A stretch of 54,857 bases of DNA, from assembly GCA_944391435.1 (NCBI GenBank), contig CALXTP010000081.1, positions 1 to 54,857 of the forward strand, given 5' to 3'. The notes beneath the pieces were generated by a model that was given only the letters and a program-made list of their open reading frames with translations, did not search any database and was not told the DNA's origin. Positions 1 to 8,875 of this stretch are shown piece after piece (the stretch's first letter is position 1; each line of letters begins with the position of its first letter). This DNA is from an uncultured Alphaproteobacteria bacterium (GTDB lineage: Bacteria; Pseudomonadota; Alphaproteobacteria; RF32; CAG-239). The position numbers were made by a program, and so were the translations under genes.

Positions 1-27
1 GGATTCATAAAAAACAGGGAGAAAACA

Positions 28-723
28 ATGCAGGAAAACGCTTTATTTGCCATTACCAACGGTTTGTATGTCTTGTCGGCCAAAGACGGGGCGGGGTTCG
101 CCGGGTCGCTGGTGGACGCGGTCAGCCAGGTTGCCGTAACGCCGTATCTCGTCATGGTGTCGTGTATGAACACCAGCCGCACCAAAGAATGTATAGAAGC
201 GTCGGGCGAGTTTGGCATCAGCGTTTTGCCGAAAGATATAGATCCGTTTGTCATAGCCAATTTCGGCTATCAGAGCAGCCGCGACGTGCAAAAGTGGAAT
301 AACGTTGCCAAGGTGGAGATAGACGGCCTTCCGTATGTGCCGGAAGCGTTGGCAAAAATCCGCGCCCGTGTGGTGAATAAGCTGGTATATGCCAGCAATA
401 CGGTGTTTATTGCCGAGGTCGTGGACGCGTTTGACAGCCGCCCCGGCGAGCCTTTGACTTATAAATGCTATCGCGACGGTTTTAAGGAGCAGGTGGCTGT
501 GGCTTTTAATGCCTACAAGGCCGGGCGTTCCGCCGGGCAGGCCGCTTGCGCCGCAGTTGCAAAAACGGCACCGTCCGCCGCGGCAGGGCAACCCGCCGCC
601 AAACGCTGGACCTGCACGCTTTGCGGTTATGTTTACGAGGGGGATATTCCGTTTGAAGAGCTGCCTGATGACTGGCGCTGTCCGTTGTGTGGCGTCGGCA
701 AAGAAATGTTTGAGCTGCAATAA
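28..723 (+). CDS. Flavin reductase-rubredoxin fusion (high-molecular-weight rubredoxin type)
   Basis: The 231-residue protein has an N-terminal FMN-binding flavin-reductase-like domain (about residues 1-155), an Ala/Pro-rich linker and a C-terminal rubredoxin. The rubredoxin iron site is complete: CxxC at C196/C199 and CPLC at C218/C221. Family knowledge: such fusions pass electrons from NAD(P)H or rubredoxin reductase to oxygen- or NO-reducing flavodiiron proteins in anaerobes. There is no signal peptide, so it should be cytoplasmic. A GGGAG Shine-Dalgarno lies 8 nt before the ATG, and a clear terminator follows, so the gene ends its transcript. Domain call is secure; the physiological partner is not visible here. 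Confidence 0.88.
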   Translation: MQENALFAITNGLYVLSAKDGAGFAGSLVDAVSQVAVTPYLVMVSCMNTSRTKECIEASGEFGISVLPKDIDPFVIANFGYQSSRDVQKWNNVAKVEIDGLPYVPEALAKIRARVVNKLVYASNTVFIAEVVDAFDSRPGEPLTYKCYRDGFKEQVAVAFNAYKAGRSAGQAACAAVAKTAPSAAAGQPAAKRWTCTLCGYVYEGDIPFEELPDDWRCPLCGVGKEMFELQ

Positions 724-750
724 GCCAGAAAAGAACAAAGAAACACAAAA

Positions 751-780
751 AAAGCCCGCGGCAGGCGGGCTTTCGTTTTG
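751..780 (+). terminator. Intrinsic terminator
   Basis: Perfect 9-bp stem AAAGCCCGC/GCGGGCTTT with a 5-nt loop, followed by a T-rich run. It ends the rubredoxin-fusion transcript. Confidence 0.85.
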
Positions 781-808
781 TTATAGTGCTATATAGGCGC
801 AGACGGGG

Positions 809-1405
809 TTATTCCGCTTTCGGATAGCCTGCCGCCAGGGTAATGACAACTTCGTTGTCGCCTTCAAGCCCCAGCGTTTCTTTCATTTCCGCCCGGTCAT
901 ACAGCCCGCGCACCACGCAGTTCAGCCCGGCAGAGGCGCAATACAGCCCGGTGTTCTGATACATGGAACCGGCGTGCATTTCGCCGTATTTCTTGTCTTT
1001 GGTAACAAACAGCAGGTGCACCGGCGCATCCATGGCAAACGGCTGGCTGGCCAGATGGGAGCGCAAGTCTTTGTCGCCGAGCTGTTTCAAAACGTTGCCT
1101 GCCGCGTCATAACGGTAAGAACCGGACGGCAGCAGCACATAAAGCTCAATATCCTGCGTGTTTCTGGCTGTCGGCACCACGCGTTTGCCGTCCGCGGAAG
1201 AAATTCCCCATGTCGCCCACAGCAAATCCGCCAGCTGCTGGTCAGACAGCATCTTTGTATCAAAAGTCCGTCCCGTGCGTCGTGCCGCCATTGCCTCCAT
1301 CAGGGGCATTCCGCCTTTTTCCGTATGCTGCGGCAGGGAAATATCCGCCGCGTTTGCCGTTCCGGTTGCCAACATCATCATTGCTCCTAAAATAAATTTT
1401 TTCAT
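809..1405 (-). CDS. Exported SagB-type nitroreductase-family protein
   Basis: A 198-residue protein with a Sec signal peptide (about residues 1-19, ending TANA) and a nitroreductase/SagB-type fold. The usual RRTxRxF motif near the mature N-terminus is present, as is the typical small C-terminal segment for FMN binding. Family members are FMN-dependent oxidoreductases; export to the periplasm is characteristic of a subgroup in anaerobes. The ATG at 1405 was chosen over an upstream in-frame start because GGAGG lies 4 nt before it and the signal peptide starts there. It is transcribed towards the rubredoxin fusion gene. Substrate unknown. Confidence 0.82.
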   Translation of the reverse strand: MKKFILGAMMMLATGTANAADISLPQHTEKGGMPLMEAMAARRTGRTFDTKMLSDQQLADLLWATWGISSADGKRVVPTARNTQDIELYVLLPSGSYRYDAAGNVLKQLGDKDLRSHLASQPFAMDAPVHLLFVTKDKKYGEMHAGSMYQNTGLYCASAGLNCVVRGLYDRAEMKETLGLEGDNEVVITLAAGYPKAE

Positions 1406-1573
1406 ATTGCCTCCGTAAAATAATCCAAATGCTTTTAAAATATAACCCCGGCAAACAAAAAAATCTTTCTTCGTTTCCTTTTTTTCCACAACAATCCTTC
1501 TGCGTTGTCGTTCCTTTTCTTTTTTGCCGCCTGCTGCTTTCGTTTGCCGAAAGGCATCTTCGGGAAAAAAGTC

Positions 1574-1602
1574 TTGACTGCCGTCCGAAAAAAGCGTATA
1601 AC
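1574..1602 (+). promoter_or_regulatory. Promoter TTGACT-17-TATAAC
   Basis: Good -35 and -10 boxes with a 17-bp spacer, about 30 nt before the start of the small membrane protein gene. The implied leader is short and AT-rich with no Shine-Dalgarno. Confidence 0.7.
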
Positions 1603-1631
1603 CAATACCGATAAATTATAATTATGTATTT

Positions 1632-2012
1632 ATGAAAATCATATTTTTACACGTTTTTTTGCTGAAATCCGCTTCGGAAAGCGTTTATTTTTTGTTGGCG
1701 ATAGGGATTATTGCCATGGTTGCCTTTGTCGGCATGCTATCTCGTATCCGCAAAACCCGGCACCAGAAGCAGGAAAATCTGCGCCGCCGGGAATATTATG
1801 CCGCCCGCCGCAATTTTTATTTTAACGAAAGGCTGAAAATTCTGCGCCATTACCGCCGGCGTATCCAGGAGGGGATGCCCGTGGATGATGCATTGCGCGA
1901 TGTCCGCAAGCTGCTTGAGGACAACGGCAATGGCGAATGGCACTGGCAAGAGGAATATCAACGTTTTGCCAAAGAAGCGGAAGCATATCGCAATGAAAGC
2001 GCCGGTGTTTGA
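1632..2012 (+). CDS. Small single-pass membrane protein, unknown function
   Basis: The 126-residue product has one hydrophobic segment (about residues 17-40) followed by a strongly basic, helical cytoplasmic part rich in Arg, Tyr and Glu (about 44-120). I recognise no family. There is no Shine-Dalgarno before the ATG; a good promoter lies just upstream and a terminator overlaps the stop codon, which supports a real monocistronic gene. A later Met (residue 36 or 41) could be the start, but that would remove much of the membrane segment. Confidence 0.6.
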   Translation: MKIIFLHVFLLKSASESVYFLLAIGIIAMVAFVGMLSRIRKTRHQKQENLRRREYYAARRNFYFNERLKILRHYRRRIQEGMPVDDALRDVRKLLEDNGNGEWHWQEEYQRFAKEAEAYRNESAGV

Positions 2013-2027
2013 ACCGGTGCTTTTTTT
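1999..2027 (+). terminator. Intrinsic terminator overlapping a stop codon
   Basis: Stem GCGCCGGT/ACCGGTGC (one G-U pair) followed by seven T. The 5' arm lies inside the end of the preceding coding region. Confidence 0.75.
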
Positions 2028-2090
2028 ATGCGCTTTTATACCGATACGTTTCTGTTTTTGCCGTGCCGGGTGCAAAACTCCTGAACCTTC

Positions 2091-2119
2091 TTGTCAAATT
2101 TTTTTCCGGATTTTATAAA
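2091..2119 (+). promoter_or_regulatory. Promoter TTGTCA-17-TATAAA
   Basis: Well-spaced boxes upstream of the flavodoxin lipoprotein gene, leaving a leader of about 65 nt. Confidence 0.6.
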
Positions 2120-2189
2120 GAAAAAGCAGAAATCTTTCAGCCTGAAGAGGCAATAATCGCAAAACGGAACTATATTATCGGGAGAACGG

Positions 2190-2939
2190 ATGAACAGGCG
2201 TGATTTTATAATCGGCTCTTTGCTGGCGTTGGGCGGCACGCCGCTGCTGGCATCTTGCAAAGAGAAAAAGCAAACGGAAAAAACAACAGCAACAGACCAA
2301 AAGGGAGAAGCAAAAATGAAAGTATTGATGATAAACGGCAGCGCACATGAAAAAGGCTGCACCTACACCGCATTGAGCACGGTTGCCGCGGCGTTGCAGG
2401 AAGAGGGGATAGACAGCGAAATCGTCCAGCTCGGCGGCGAACCTTACCGCGACTGTATCGGCTGCCGTGCCTGCCGCAAGCTGGGTAAATGCGTTTTTGA
2501 TGATGACATCGTCAACAAGCTGGTGGAAAAGGCCAAATCTGCCGACGGCTTTATTTTCGGTACCCCGGTTTATTATTCGCATCCGTCCGGGCGGTTGCTG
2601 AGCGTGCTGGACCGCGCGTTTTACTCGGGCGGCGCCGCGTTTGCCTATAAGCCCGCCGCAGCCGTGGCGTCGGCGCGCCGTGCCGGGACAATCGCCTCCA
2701 TTGATGTCATCAACAAACACTTCACGATAAACAATATGCCCGTCATTTCATCAACTTACTGGAACGAAGTGCACGGCAACACGCCCGAAGATGTGCTGCA
2801 GGATAAAGAGGGGTTGCAGACCATGCGCAACCTGGGCAAAAATATGGCGTGGGCATTAAAGCTGATAGACGAGGGCAAAAAGCTGGATATCGCCGCGCCC
2901 GTGCCGGAATCCGGCGCCCGCACTGATTTTATCCGCTAA
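2190..2939 (+). CDS. Flavodoxin-like NAD(P)H-dependent FMN oxidoreductase, lipoprotein or Tat signal
   Basis: A 249-residue protein. Residues 1-23 form a twin-arginine-like signal (NRRDF) ending in lipobox LASC with Cys23, so export and lipid anchoring are expected. The catalytic part begins at Met43 with a flavodoxin/FMN-reductase fold: NGSAHEKG phosphate loop, then a CxxCxxC-x5-C cluster (C89, C92, C95, C101) typical of the NADPH-dependent FMN reductase branch with extra cysteines. Shine-Dalgarno GGGAG precedes the ATG. A second GGGAG plus ATG sits exactly at Met43, so a shorter 207-residue cytoplasmic form may be made. It belongs functionally with the redox operon downstream. Electron donor and acceptor unknown. 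Confidence 0.82.
   Translation: MNRRDFIIGSLLALGGTPLLASCKEKKQTEKTTATDQKGEAKMKVLMINGSAHEKGCTYTALSTVAAALQEEGIDSEIVQLGGEPYRDCIGCRACRKLGKCVFDDDIVNKLVEKAKSADGFIFGTPVYYSHPSGRLLSVLDRAFYSGGAAFAYKPAAAVASARRAGTIASIDVINKHFTINNMPVISSTYWNEVHGNTPEDVLQDKEGLQTMRNLGKNMAWALKLIDEGKKLDIAAPVPESGARTDFIR
2303..2318 (+). promoter_or_regulatory. Internal Shine-Dalgarno and in-frame ATG (alternative start)
   Basis: GGGAG at 2303-2307, 8 nt before an in-frame ATG at 2316 that opens the flavodoxin domain, downstream of the lipoprotein signal and linker. Confidence 0.6.
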
Positions 2940-2985
2940 CATTCCGGTTTGCCGGCTAAACATAAACGGCCAAGCCGTTTTCATT

Positions 2986-3016
2986 GCTGCCCTGCCTTTG
3001 CGGGGCGGCTTTTTTT
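2986..3016 (+). terminator. Intrinsic terminator
   Basis: Stem GCTGCCCTGC/GCGGGGCGGC (with G-U pairs) followed by seven T, downstream of the flavodoxin lipoprotein gene. Confidence 0.75.
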
Positions 3017-3040
3017 CTAAAAAAATAAATAAAAAGCACA

Positions 3041-3069
3041 TTGACAAACATCAAAAAAAGCGCCACACT
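3041..3069 (+). promoter_or_regulatory. Promoter TTGACA-17-CACACT
   Basis: Perfect -35 box and a moderate -10 box, 17-bp spacer, ahead of the Rossmann-fold gene. Confidence 0.6.
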
Positions 3070-3111
3070 AATCAATAAGAAACATATTATTGACGGATAA
3101 GGAGAAAGCCG

Positions 3112-3795
3112 ATGGCAGTAAAAGTTTGTCTGATAACCGGCGCAACGGGATTCGTCGGCCAGTATATATTAAACGAGCTGGTTTTGTCCGGGCGCAAAGT
3201 TTTGGCCTTGGGGGATTCGGAAGAAGCGTTTGCCCCGCTGGTCAAAAACAACCGTATGATAAAGGCAACCTCGGTGCTGCCGATAACCGCCGCCGCGTTT
3301 AAAGAACACAACGTGCAGTTTTGCTTCGGCGACATTGCGGACATTTCCTTTTTGGCGTCAATTTTCAATACGGCCTCCAAAGCCGGCATAGAAATAGAAT
3401 TTGTGCTGCATCTGGCCGCGGTCAAAAAGGGGCGCCGTGCGGTTGCGGGCGACGGGACGGCAAATTTGCTTGAAGTCTGCCGCGCATATTGGCAGAGCAA
3501 TCCCGATACGTTTAAAGGCTTTTTCTATGCGGCAGGTGAGGGCGACATTGTTCGCAAATTTTCGCACAAAGACGGGTTTCCGGTCAAATTTTACCAGCTG
3601 CGCCACAGTTTTGCCGAAAACACTGCCGCCACGCCGTCCGGCGGGGAAAATTTGTACCGCCTGTTTACGCCGGTGGACATTCCGTTTTTGAAAAAATATC
3701 AGGAACGCACGGTCGGCAAGCGTGCCGCCGTCAGCGATAACGATTACGTCCGGGAGCTGTCCCAGGCCGTCAGCCGCCTGCTGAATAATATCTGA
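3112..3795 (+). CDS. Short NAD(P)-binding Rossmann protein (epimerase/dehydratase-like)
   Basis: The 227-residue protein starts with the dinucleotide-binding motif TGATGFVG (residues 9-16) of extended short-chain dehydrogenases/NAD-dependent epimerases, and has the LHLAA strand of that family. It is about 80-100 residues shorter than typical epimerases and I do not see the catalytic YxxxK, so it may bind a nucleotide without classic epimerase chemistry. GGAG precedes the ATG. It has its own promoter. Fold assignment good; function open. Confidence 0.7.
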   Translation: MAVKVCLITGATGFVGQYILNELVLSGRKVLALGDSEEAFAPLVKNNRMIKATSVLPITAAAFKEHNVQFCFGDIADISFLASIFNTASKAGIEIEFVLHLAAVKKGRRAVAGDGTANLLEVCRAYWQSNPDTFKGFFYAAGEGDIVRKFSHKDGFPVKFYQLRHSFAENTAATPSGGENLYRLFTPVDIPFLKKYQERTVGKRAAVSDNDYVRELSQAVSRLLNNI

Positions 3796-3855
3796 CGTGT
3801 CCTGCGGCGGCAGGAGGCATCAATACCGCCCGCCGGCAAGGCATTGAAATAAATG

Positions 3856-3884
3856 TTGACAAAAAATGTGCCGCATGATATATG
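3856..3884 (+). promoter_or_regulatory. Promoter TTGACA-17-TATATG
   Basis: Near-consensus boxes with 17-bp spacing upstream of the next gene. Confidence 0.7.
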
Positions 3885-3907
3885 GTAACACTGCGATAAA
3901 TACTTTT

Positions 3908-3923
3908 ATGTCTAATTAAAAAA
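3908..3923 (+). promoter_or_regulatory. Shared AT-rich leader element, copy 1
   Basis: ATGTCTAATTAAAAAA in the presumed 5' leader, just upstream of an ATG lacking a Shine-Dalgarno. Similar elements stand in the same context at 10041, 25681 and 50753. Confidence 0.45.
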
Positions 3924-3933
3924 CATAAGTGTT

Positions 3934-4545
3934 ATGAAAATTAAAGAACAAGTGGCGTGGATAAAAAAATTATCACGCATTTCCGAACCGCGGATGTCTA
4001 TGATTATCGGCATTTTGGAAAATCTGGAGCGCCAAGAAGAAGCCATGTCTCAGGAAGAGATTTTGGCCCGGGCGGCAAAAATCCGCCCGCTGATGCGCGG
4101 CACGGATGAATATGTCGGAATGTGGCCGGATTCACCGGAAATAGAGTTTATCCTCGGTCAAACCGGTTATCGCCGCCACCGCCGCGCGCTCAGGGAAAAC
4201 GGTGCTCAGCTGTATTGGGCGGAAAACGTTCCCATTCACAGCCAGAGCTTTTCTTACAGTTCGCATACGCCGCAGGGCAAGGCCGAAGGCTTGCGGGAAA
4301 TCGGACGCATCACGACTTATCACAGGTACGGCGGCTATTATGGTTGCCTGCGCCCTTCAACCGACGAGGCAATAATCCAGTGCCCGAAAGAATGGCTGGA
4401 CAAAGTCTGCGCGTTTGAGTTTATTGCTGCCTCGGATAAGTTCAATGAATTGTATGACGGCGATTTGGACCGCCATGTTCTGACCACGGTATATTATGCC
4501 GGGGAAGTTCCCGCTGCGATAATGGATCAGCCGGTCAGCTGGTAG
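3934..4545 (+). CDS. Protein of unknown function
   Basis: A 203-residue soluble protein with no signal peptide or membrane segment. The N-terminal third is helical and charged; the centre is rich in Tyr, Arg and Gly with several Cys (YYGCLRP, IIQCPKEW). I recognise no family. The gene has its own strong promoter, a conserved AT-rich leader element, no Shine-Dalgarno and a downstream hairpin. The start is the only ATG that fits the promoter position. Confidence 0.6.
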   Translation: MKIKEQVAWIKKLSRISEPRMSMIIGILENLERQEEAMSQEEILARAAKIRPLMRGTDEYVGMWPDSPEIEFILGQTGYRRHRRALRENGAQLYWAENVPIHSQSFSYSSHTPQGKAEGLREIGRITTYHRYGGYYGCLRPSTDEAIIQCPKEWLDKVCAFEFIAASDKFNELYDGDLDRHVLTTVYYAGEVPAAIMDQPVSW

Positions 4546-4555
4546 CAAAAAGGAT

Positions 4556-4613
4556 AAAAAGGCTTCCGCACAGGGGCGTCCGTAAGACGGATGTTCCGGC
4601 GGCGGCCTTTTTT
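4556..4613 (+). terminator. Probable terminator with long bulged stem
   Basis: AAAAAGGC pairs with GCCTTTTTT around an inner CCG-taaga-CGG hairpin, ending in a T run. Confidence 0.55.
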
Positions 4614-4753
4614 GTTATGTGCCGATTTTGGCATTGCCATGCAAAAATTTTGTTATGCGCAGGCGGCGGATGTGGCTTGACAGCGTTTGTTTTTCCGCAT
4701 ACAAAATCCTACGAGAAAAGCAAGGGCGTGGAGCCTTGCTGCAGGAGGGCAAA

Positions 4754-7234
4754 ATGGTAGATAAAATACAAATCCGCGGGGCGCGGGTGCATAATCTGAA
4801 AAACATAGACGTGGATATTCCCTTAAACAAAATAGTCGGCATAGCCGGCGTTTCCGGCTCGGGCAAATCGTCTCTGGCTTTGGGTGTGTTGTATGCCGAG
4901 GGTTCGCGCCGCTATTTGGAAGCGCTTTCCACCTATACCCGCCGCCGCATGACCCAGGCAGCCAAAGCGCTGGTGGACGATGTGCGCTATGTGCCGGCCG
5001 CGCTGGCTTTGCACCAGCGACCGGGAATACCGGGGATAAGGAGCACGTTCGGCACCGGCACCGAGCTTTTGAACAGCCTGCGCCTGATGTATTCGCGCCT
5101 GGCACACCATCGCTGCCCGAACGGGCATTATGTGCCGCCGTCGCTGGCAGTTGCCGCCGGACAGGAACTGGTTTGCCCGGAATGCAGTGCAAAATTTTAT
5201 GCCCCGTCCGCCGAGGAATTGGCTTTTAACAGCCAGGGCGCCTGCCGCACCTGCAACGGCACCGGTATGGCGTGGACGGTGGATAAATCAACACTGGTTC
5301 CCGATAGCAGCCTGTCCATAGACGAGGGCGCGGTTGCCCCGTGGAATTCGCTGATGTGGTCGTTGATGACCGATGTCTGCCGCGCCATGGGCGTGCGTAC
5401 GGATATCCCGTTCCGCGAGCTGAGCGAAAGGGAAAAAGACATCGTTTACAACGGCCCGGCGGAAAAAAAGCATATTTTTTACAAGTCCAAAAATTCCAAT
5501 CAGGCGGGCGAGCTTGATTTTACCTATTACAACGCCACTTATACCGTAGAAAACGCCCTGGCCAAAGTCAAAGACGAAAAGGGGATGAAACGGGTGGAAA
5601 AATTCTTAAAGCAGGATGTCTGCCCGGATTGCGGCGGCAGCCGCCTGTCTGTTGCGGCGCGGGCGCCGAAGCTGCGCGGCATTGCGCTTGACGAGGCCTG
5701 CCGGATGTCGCTGTCGGAAGCCGTGCGCTGGGTTGCGGGCGTGCCGGAAACATTGCCGCCGGAAATGCGCCAAATGGCGGAAAACATCTGCGAGGCATTT
5801 CAGCATACCGCCCGCCGCCTGCTTGATTTGGGACTGGGCTATTTGTCGCTGGACCGGGCGGCGTCTACGCTTTCCACCGGCGAGCGCCAGAGGATGCAGC
5901 TTGCCCGCGCGGTGCGCAACCAGACCACCGGCGTTTTGTATGTGCTGGACGAGCCTTCCATCGGCCTGCACCCGTCTAACATTGTCGGCTTAAAAGAAGT
6001 AATGCGCGACCTGGTTGCCGACGGCAATTCGGTAATACTGGTAGACCATGACACCCATATCCTGGCCGAAGCCGACTGGCTGGTGGAAATGGGGCCGGAA
6101 GCCGGCGCCGGAGGCGGGCAGGTAATTGCCGAAGGCACGGTTGCTGATATTATTAAAAATAAAAATTCGGTCATTGCGCCGTTCTTTGCCCATGATACGG
6201 AAATCAACCCCGCCAGCCGGCGGCCGCATGAGGAAATCTTTGCCAACGGCGCCATCAGCCTCTCTACCGGCGCCATCCACACCGTAAAGCCTCTTGAAGC
6301 CGCTATTCCCGAGGGGCGCCTGACCGTTGTAACCGGCGTATCCGGCTCCGGCAAAACCACGCTGATACTGGAGAGCCTGGTGCCGGCGCTGGCGGCATCT
6401 GCGGCCGGCAAACAGCTGCCTGCGCATATAAAATCCGTTGCCGCGCCGGGGATAAGGCAGGTCAAGCTGATAGATGCCACCCCGATAGGGATAAACGTCC
6501 GCTCCACCGTGGCGACGTATGCCGGCGTGCATGACGAGCTGCGCAAAATTTTTGCCAAAACCGGAGACGCGGTGCGTTTGGGATATAAGGCCGGCGACTT
6601 TTCGTATAATACCGGCAAATTGCGTTGTCCGGTCTGCGACGGCACCGGCGAAATCAGCCTGGATGTGCAGTTCTTGCCCGATGTTGACGTGCCTTGTCCG
6701 GAGTGCCGAGGTTCGCGCTATGCCAAAGCGGCGGAAGATGTAAAATACATGGCTAAAGGCGGCCGCCCGTATTCATTGCCGGAGCTGATGGCAATGGATG
6801 TCAACACCGCGATGGAGGCCTGCAAAGATATGAAAGTTGTCTGCCAGCGTCTGAAAACATTGCAGGATTTGGGGCTTGGGTACCTCGTTTTGGGCGAAGA
6901 AACGCCGAGCCTGTCGGGCGGTGAGGCACAGCGCCTGAAGCTGGCGGAAGAAATTGGCAAAACGCAGGCCGATACGGTGTTTGTGTTTGACGAGCCGACC
7001 ATCGGCCTGCACCCCAAAGACGTACAGGTATTGTTGGCGATATTCCGTGTGCTGGTCAAAAACGGCGCCACCGTGATTGTGATAGAGCATGACCTGGATG
7101 TGATAAAGAATGCCGACTATATTATAGATATGGGCCCCGGCGGTGGCGAGGAGGGCGGGCGGATAGTTGCCGCCGGCACGCCGGACGAAATTGCCGCCGA
7201 CCCGGCAAGCATCACCGGGCGCTTTCTGCGCTGA
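4754..7234 (+). CDS. UvrA2-type (DrrC-like) dual ABC ATPase lacking the UvrB-binding domain
   Basis: The 826-residue protein has two UvrA-type ABC ATPase halves: Walker A GVSGSGKS at 32-39 and GVSGSGKT near 528, and signatures LSTGE near 373 and LSGGE near 719. Zinc-binding Cys pairs ([30 protein letters not shown]) are present. Ordinary UvrA is about 940 residues; here the conserved RSTxGTxTE block is followed within about 50 residues by the Cys motif, so the UvrB-binding insertion is missing. Family knowledge: class II UvrA proteins act in DNA-damage or drug tolerance, not core repair. ATG at 4754 was chosen for its GGAGGG 6 nt upstream; an upstream in-frame ATG lacks one. Confidence 0.9.
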   Translation: MVDKIQIRGARVHNLKNIDVDIPLNKIVGIAGVSGSGKSSLALGVLYAEGSRRYLEALSTYTRRRMTQAAKALVDDVRYVPAALALHQRPGIPGIRSTFGTGTELLNSLRLMYSRLAHHRCPNGHYVPPSLAVAAGQELVCPECSAKFYAPSAEELAFNSQGACRTCNGTGMAWTVDKSTLVPDSSLSIDEGAVAPWNSLMWSLMTDVCRAMGVRTDIPFRELSEREKDIVYNGPAEKKHIFYKSKNSNQAGELDFTYYNATYTVENALAKVKDEKGMKRVEKFLKQDVCPDCGGSRLSVAARAPKLRGIALDEACRMSLSEAVRWVAGVPETLPPEMRQMAENICEAFQHTARRLLDLGLGYLSLDRAASTLSTGERQRMQLARAVRNQTTGVLYVLDEPSIGLHPSNIVGLKEVMRDLVADGNSVILVDHDTHILAEADWLVEMGPEAGAGGGQVIAEGTVADIIKNKNSVIAPFFAHDTEINPASRRPHEEIFANGAISLSTGAIHTVKPLEAAIPEGRLTVVTGVSGSGKTTLILESLVPALAASAAGKQLPAHIKSVAAPGIRQVKLIDATPIGINVRSTVATYAGVHDELRKIFAKTGDAVRLGYKAGDFSYNTGKLRCPVCDGTGEISLDVQFLPDVDVPCPECRGSRYAKAAEDVKYMAKGGRPYSLPELMAMDVNTAMEACKDMKVVCQRLKTLQDLGLGYLVLGEETPSLSGGEAQRLKLAEEIGKTQADTVFVFDEPTIGLHPKDVQVLLAIFRVLVKNGATVIVIEHDLDVIKNADYIIDMGPGGGEEGGRIVAAGTPDEIAADPASITGRFLR

Positions 7235-7321
7235 AACCGCCGCCACTCTCGGAATTGATAAAATAAAACACAATAAAAACAACAATGTGCGCTGCAAACG
7301 TGGATATTTTTCATTTTATGC

Positions 7322-7352
7322 TTGACTTAGAGTTAGCTCTAAAAGTTATCGT
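7322..7352 (+). promoter_or_regulatory. MerR-type promoter/operator with 19-bp spacer
   Basis: TTGACT and TATCGT are separated by 19 bp, the stretched spacing used by MerR-family activators. The spacer carries the inverted repeat TTAGAG-ttag-CTCTAA. The same -35 and -10 hexamers and spacing recur at the metal-efflux operon (41875-41905). No merR gene lies beside this copy. Confidence 0.7.
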
Positions 7353-7383
7353 ATAAACGAACATCAGTAAGGGAGGTATATGA

Positions 7384-8268
7384 ATGACAAAACCTGTTGT
7401 TTACTTTACAAAAGAAATCACGCCGGACAGCCTGATAAGAATATATAAGGCTCTGGGCAAAACACTGCCCGGCAAAATCGGTGTCAAGATTTCCACCGGC
7501 GAGCCTGGCGGGCATAATTACTTAAAGCCGGAATTGATTGGCAAGCTGGTCAAAGAGCTGGACGCAACGATTGTGGAGTGCAACACCGCCTATCCGGGGC
7601 GCCGCAACACCACTGCCGAACACCTGAAAGCCATTGGCGAGCATGGCTTTACCAAAATCGCCAAAGTGGATTTGATGGACGCTGAAAGCGATATGGAAAT
7701 CCCCGCCAACGGCAAACATCTTGATGTAGACATTGTCGGCAGCCACTTGCAGAATTATGATTCCATTTTGAATCTGGCCCATTTCAAAGGCCATGCGATG
7801 GGTGGTTTCGGCGGCGTGCTGAAAAACCAGTCCATCGGCGTCGCTTCCAGTGCCGGCAAGGCGTATATCCATACTGCCGGCGCCACCCGCAGCCCGGAGG
7901 AGCTGTGGGACAGGCTGCCCGCGCAGGATGATTTTCTGGAATCCATGGCCGAAGCGGCCAAGGCTGTTGCCGATTATATGAAAGGCAATATCCTCTATAT
8001 AGACGTGATGAACAATCTGTCGGTGGATTGCGACTGTGATTCGCATCCGGAAGACCCGTGTATGGCCGACATTGGCATTTTGGCCTCAACCGACCCGGTT
8101 GCCGTGGATCAGGCCTGCATAGACAAGATTTGGGCATCAAAAGACCCCGGCCGCGACCATTTCATTGCCCGTGTGGAGCGGCAAAACGGGCGCCATATCC
8201 TGCCGTATGCCGAACAAATCGGCCTCGGTTCGCGCGATTATGAACTGGTGGATTTGGATAATGCATAA
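7384..8268 (+). CDS. DUF362 domain protein
   Basis: The 294-residue protein matches the DUF362 family, with the characteristic NLAHFKGHAMGGFGGVLKN block mid-protein and an acidic Cys-containing stretch (DCDCDSHPEDPCMADIG). DUF362 proteins are often fused to or neighbours of 2[4Fe-4S] ferredoxins; here no ferredoxin domain follows. No signal peptide, so cytoplasmic. GGGAGG lies 8 nt before the ATG. It heads a three-gene operon driven by a MerR-type promoter and overlaps the next gene by 8 bp. Reaction unknown; a role in metal-cluster or redox chemistry is inference from its neighbours. Confidence 0.8.
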   Translation: MTKPVVYFTKEITPDSLIRIYKALGKTLPGKIGVKISTGEPGGHNYLKPELIGKLVKELDATIVECNTAYPGRRNTTAEHLKAIGEHGFTKIAKVDLMDAESDMEIPANGKHLDVDIVGSHLQNYDSILNLAHFKGHAMGGFGGVLKNQSIGVASSAGKAYIHTAGATRSPEELWDRLPAQDDFLESMAEAAKAVADYMKGNILYIDVMNNLSVDCDCDSHPEDPCMADIGILASTDPVAVDQACIDKIWASKDPGRDHFIARVERQNGRHILPYAEQIGLGSRDYELVDLDNA

Positions 8269-8851
8269 CGGATTGTTAAAAATAATGTGTTTGGCGGCGG
8301 CTGGCGTTATTGCCGCTGCCGGCACGGTTTTTGCGGAGGAAAGCAAAATGGCAAAAGCTGATAGCGAAAAAACGCTGGTGGTATATTTTTCACACAGCGG
8401 CAACACCAAATGGATTGCAGATAAGATAGCGGCGGCGGTTAATGCCGATATCGCGCGGATAGAAACCGTCACCCCGTACACGGGCAGCCAGGACGATGTA
8501 TCCCGCCAGGGAAAGGCGGAAGTTGACCGCGGCTACAAGCCGGAGATTAAGCCGCTTGGCGTAAACATCGCCGATTATAATCGCATCGTCATCGGCACGC
8601 CGACCTGGTGGTACACGATGGCGCCCGCGGTGGCAACGTTCTTTTCAACGGCCGATTTAAGCGGCAAAGACGTTGTTTTGTATATGACCAACGCCGGCTG
8701 GCCCGGGCATGTGATAAAAGATATGCGTGCCGCGGCGGGTGAGGGGGCAAACGTGGTCGCCTCCAAAGAGATTTTGTTTGCATCTGACGGCGGCAGCCGC
8801 ATGGTAACGCCGGAAAGCGAGATAGACGCCTGGATTGCAAGCTGGAAGTAA
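8261..8851 (+). CDS. Exported flavodoxin
   Basis: A 196-residue protein with a Sec signal peptide (about residues 1-25, ending TVFA) and a flavodoxin domain starting near residue 36 with the FMN phosphate loop SHSGNTKWIA. The motif TPTWWYTMAP and the later GWPGH match long-chain secreted flavodoxins. The ATG overlaps the end of the DUF362 gene (ATGCATAA), suggesting translational coupling; its own Shine-Dalgarno is weak. By contrast a strong GGAGG and in-frame ATG occur at residue 30, just after the cleavage site, so a cytoplasmic form is plausible. Likely an electron carrier working with the CMD-cupin protein. Confidence 0.85.
   Translation: MHNGLLKIMCLAAAGVIAAAGTVFAEESKMAKADSEKTLVVYFSHSGNTKWIADKIAAAVNADIARIETVTPYTGSQDDVSRQGKAEVDRGYKPEIKPLGVNIADYNRIVIGTPTWWYTMAPAVATFFSTADLSGKDVVLYMTNAGWPGHVIKDMRAAAGEGANVVASKEILFASDGGSRMVTPESEIDAWIASWK
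8335..8350 (+). promoter_or_regulatory. Internal Shine-Dalgarno and in-frame ATG (alternative start)
   Basis: GGAGG at 8335-8339 and ATG at 8348, 8 nt apart, placed at the predicted mature N-terminus of the flavodoxin. Confidence 0.65.
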
Positions 8852-8875
8852 CCGCCTTTAAGGAAAGGGAAAAAC

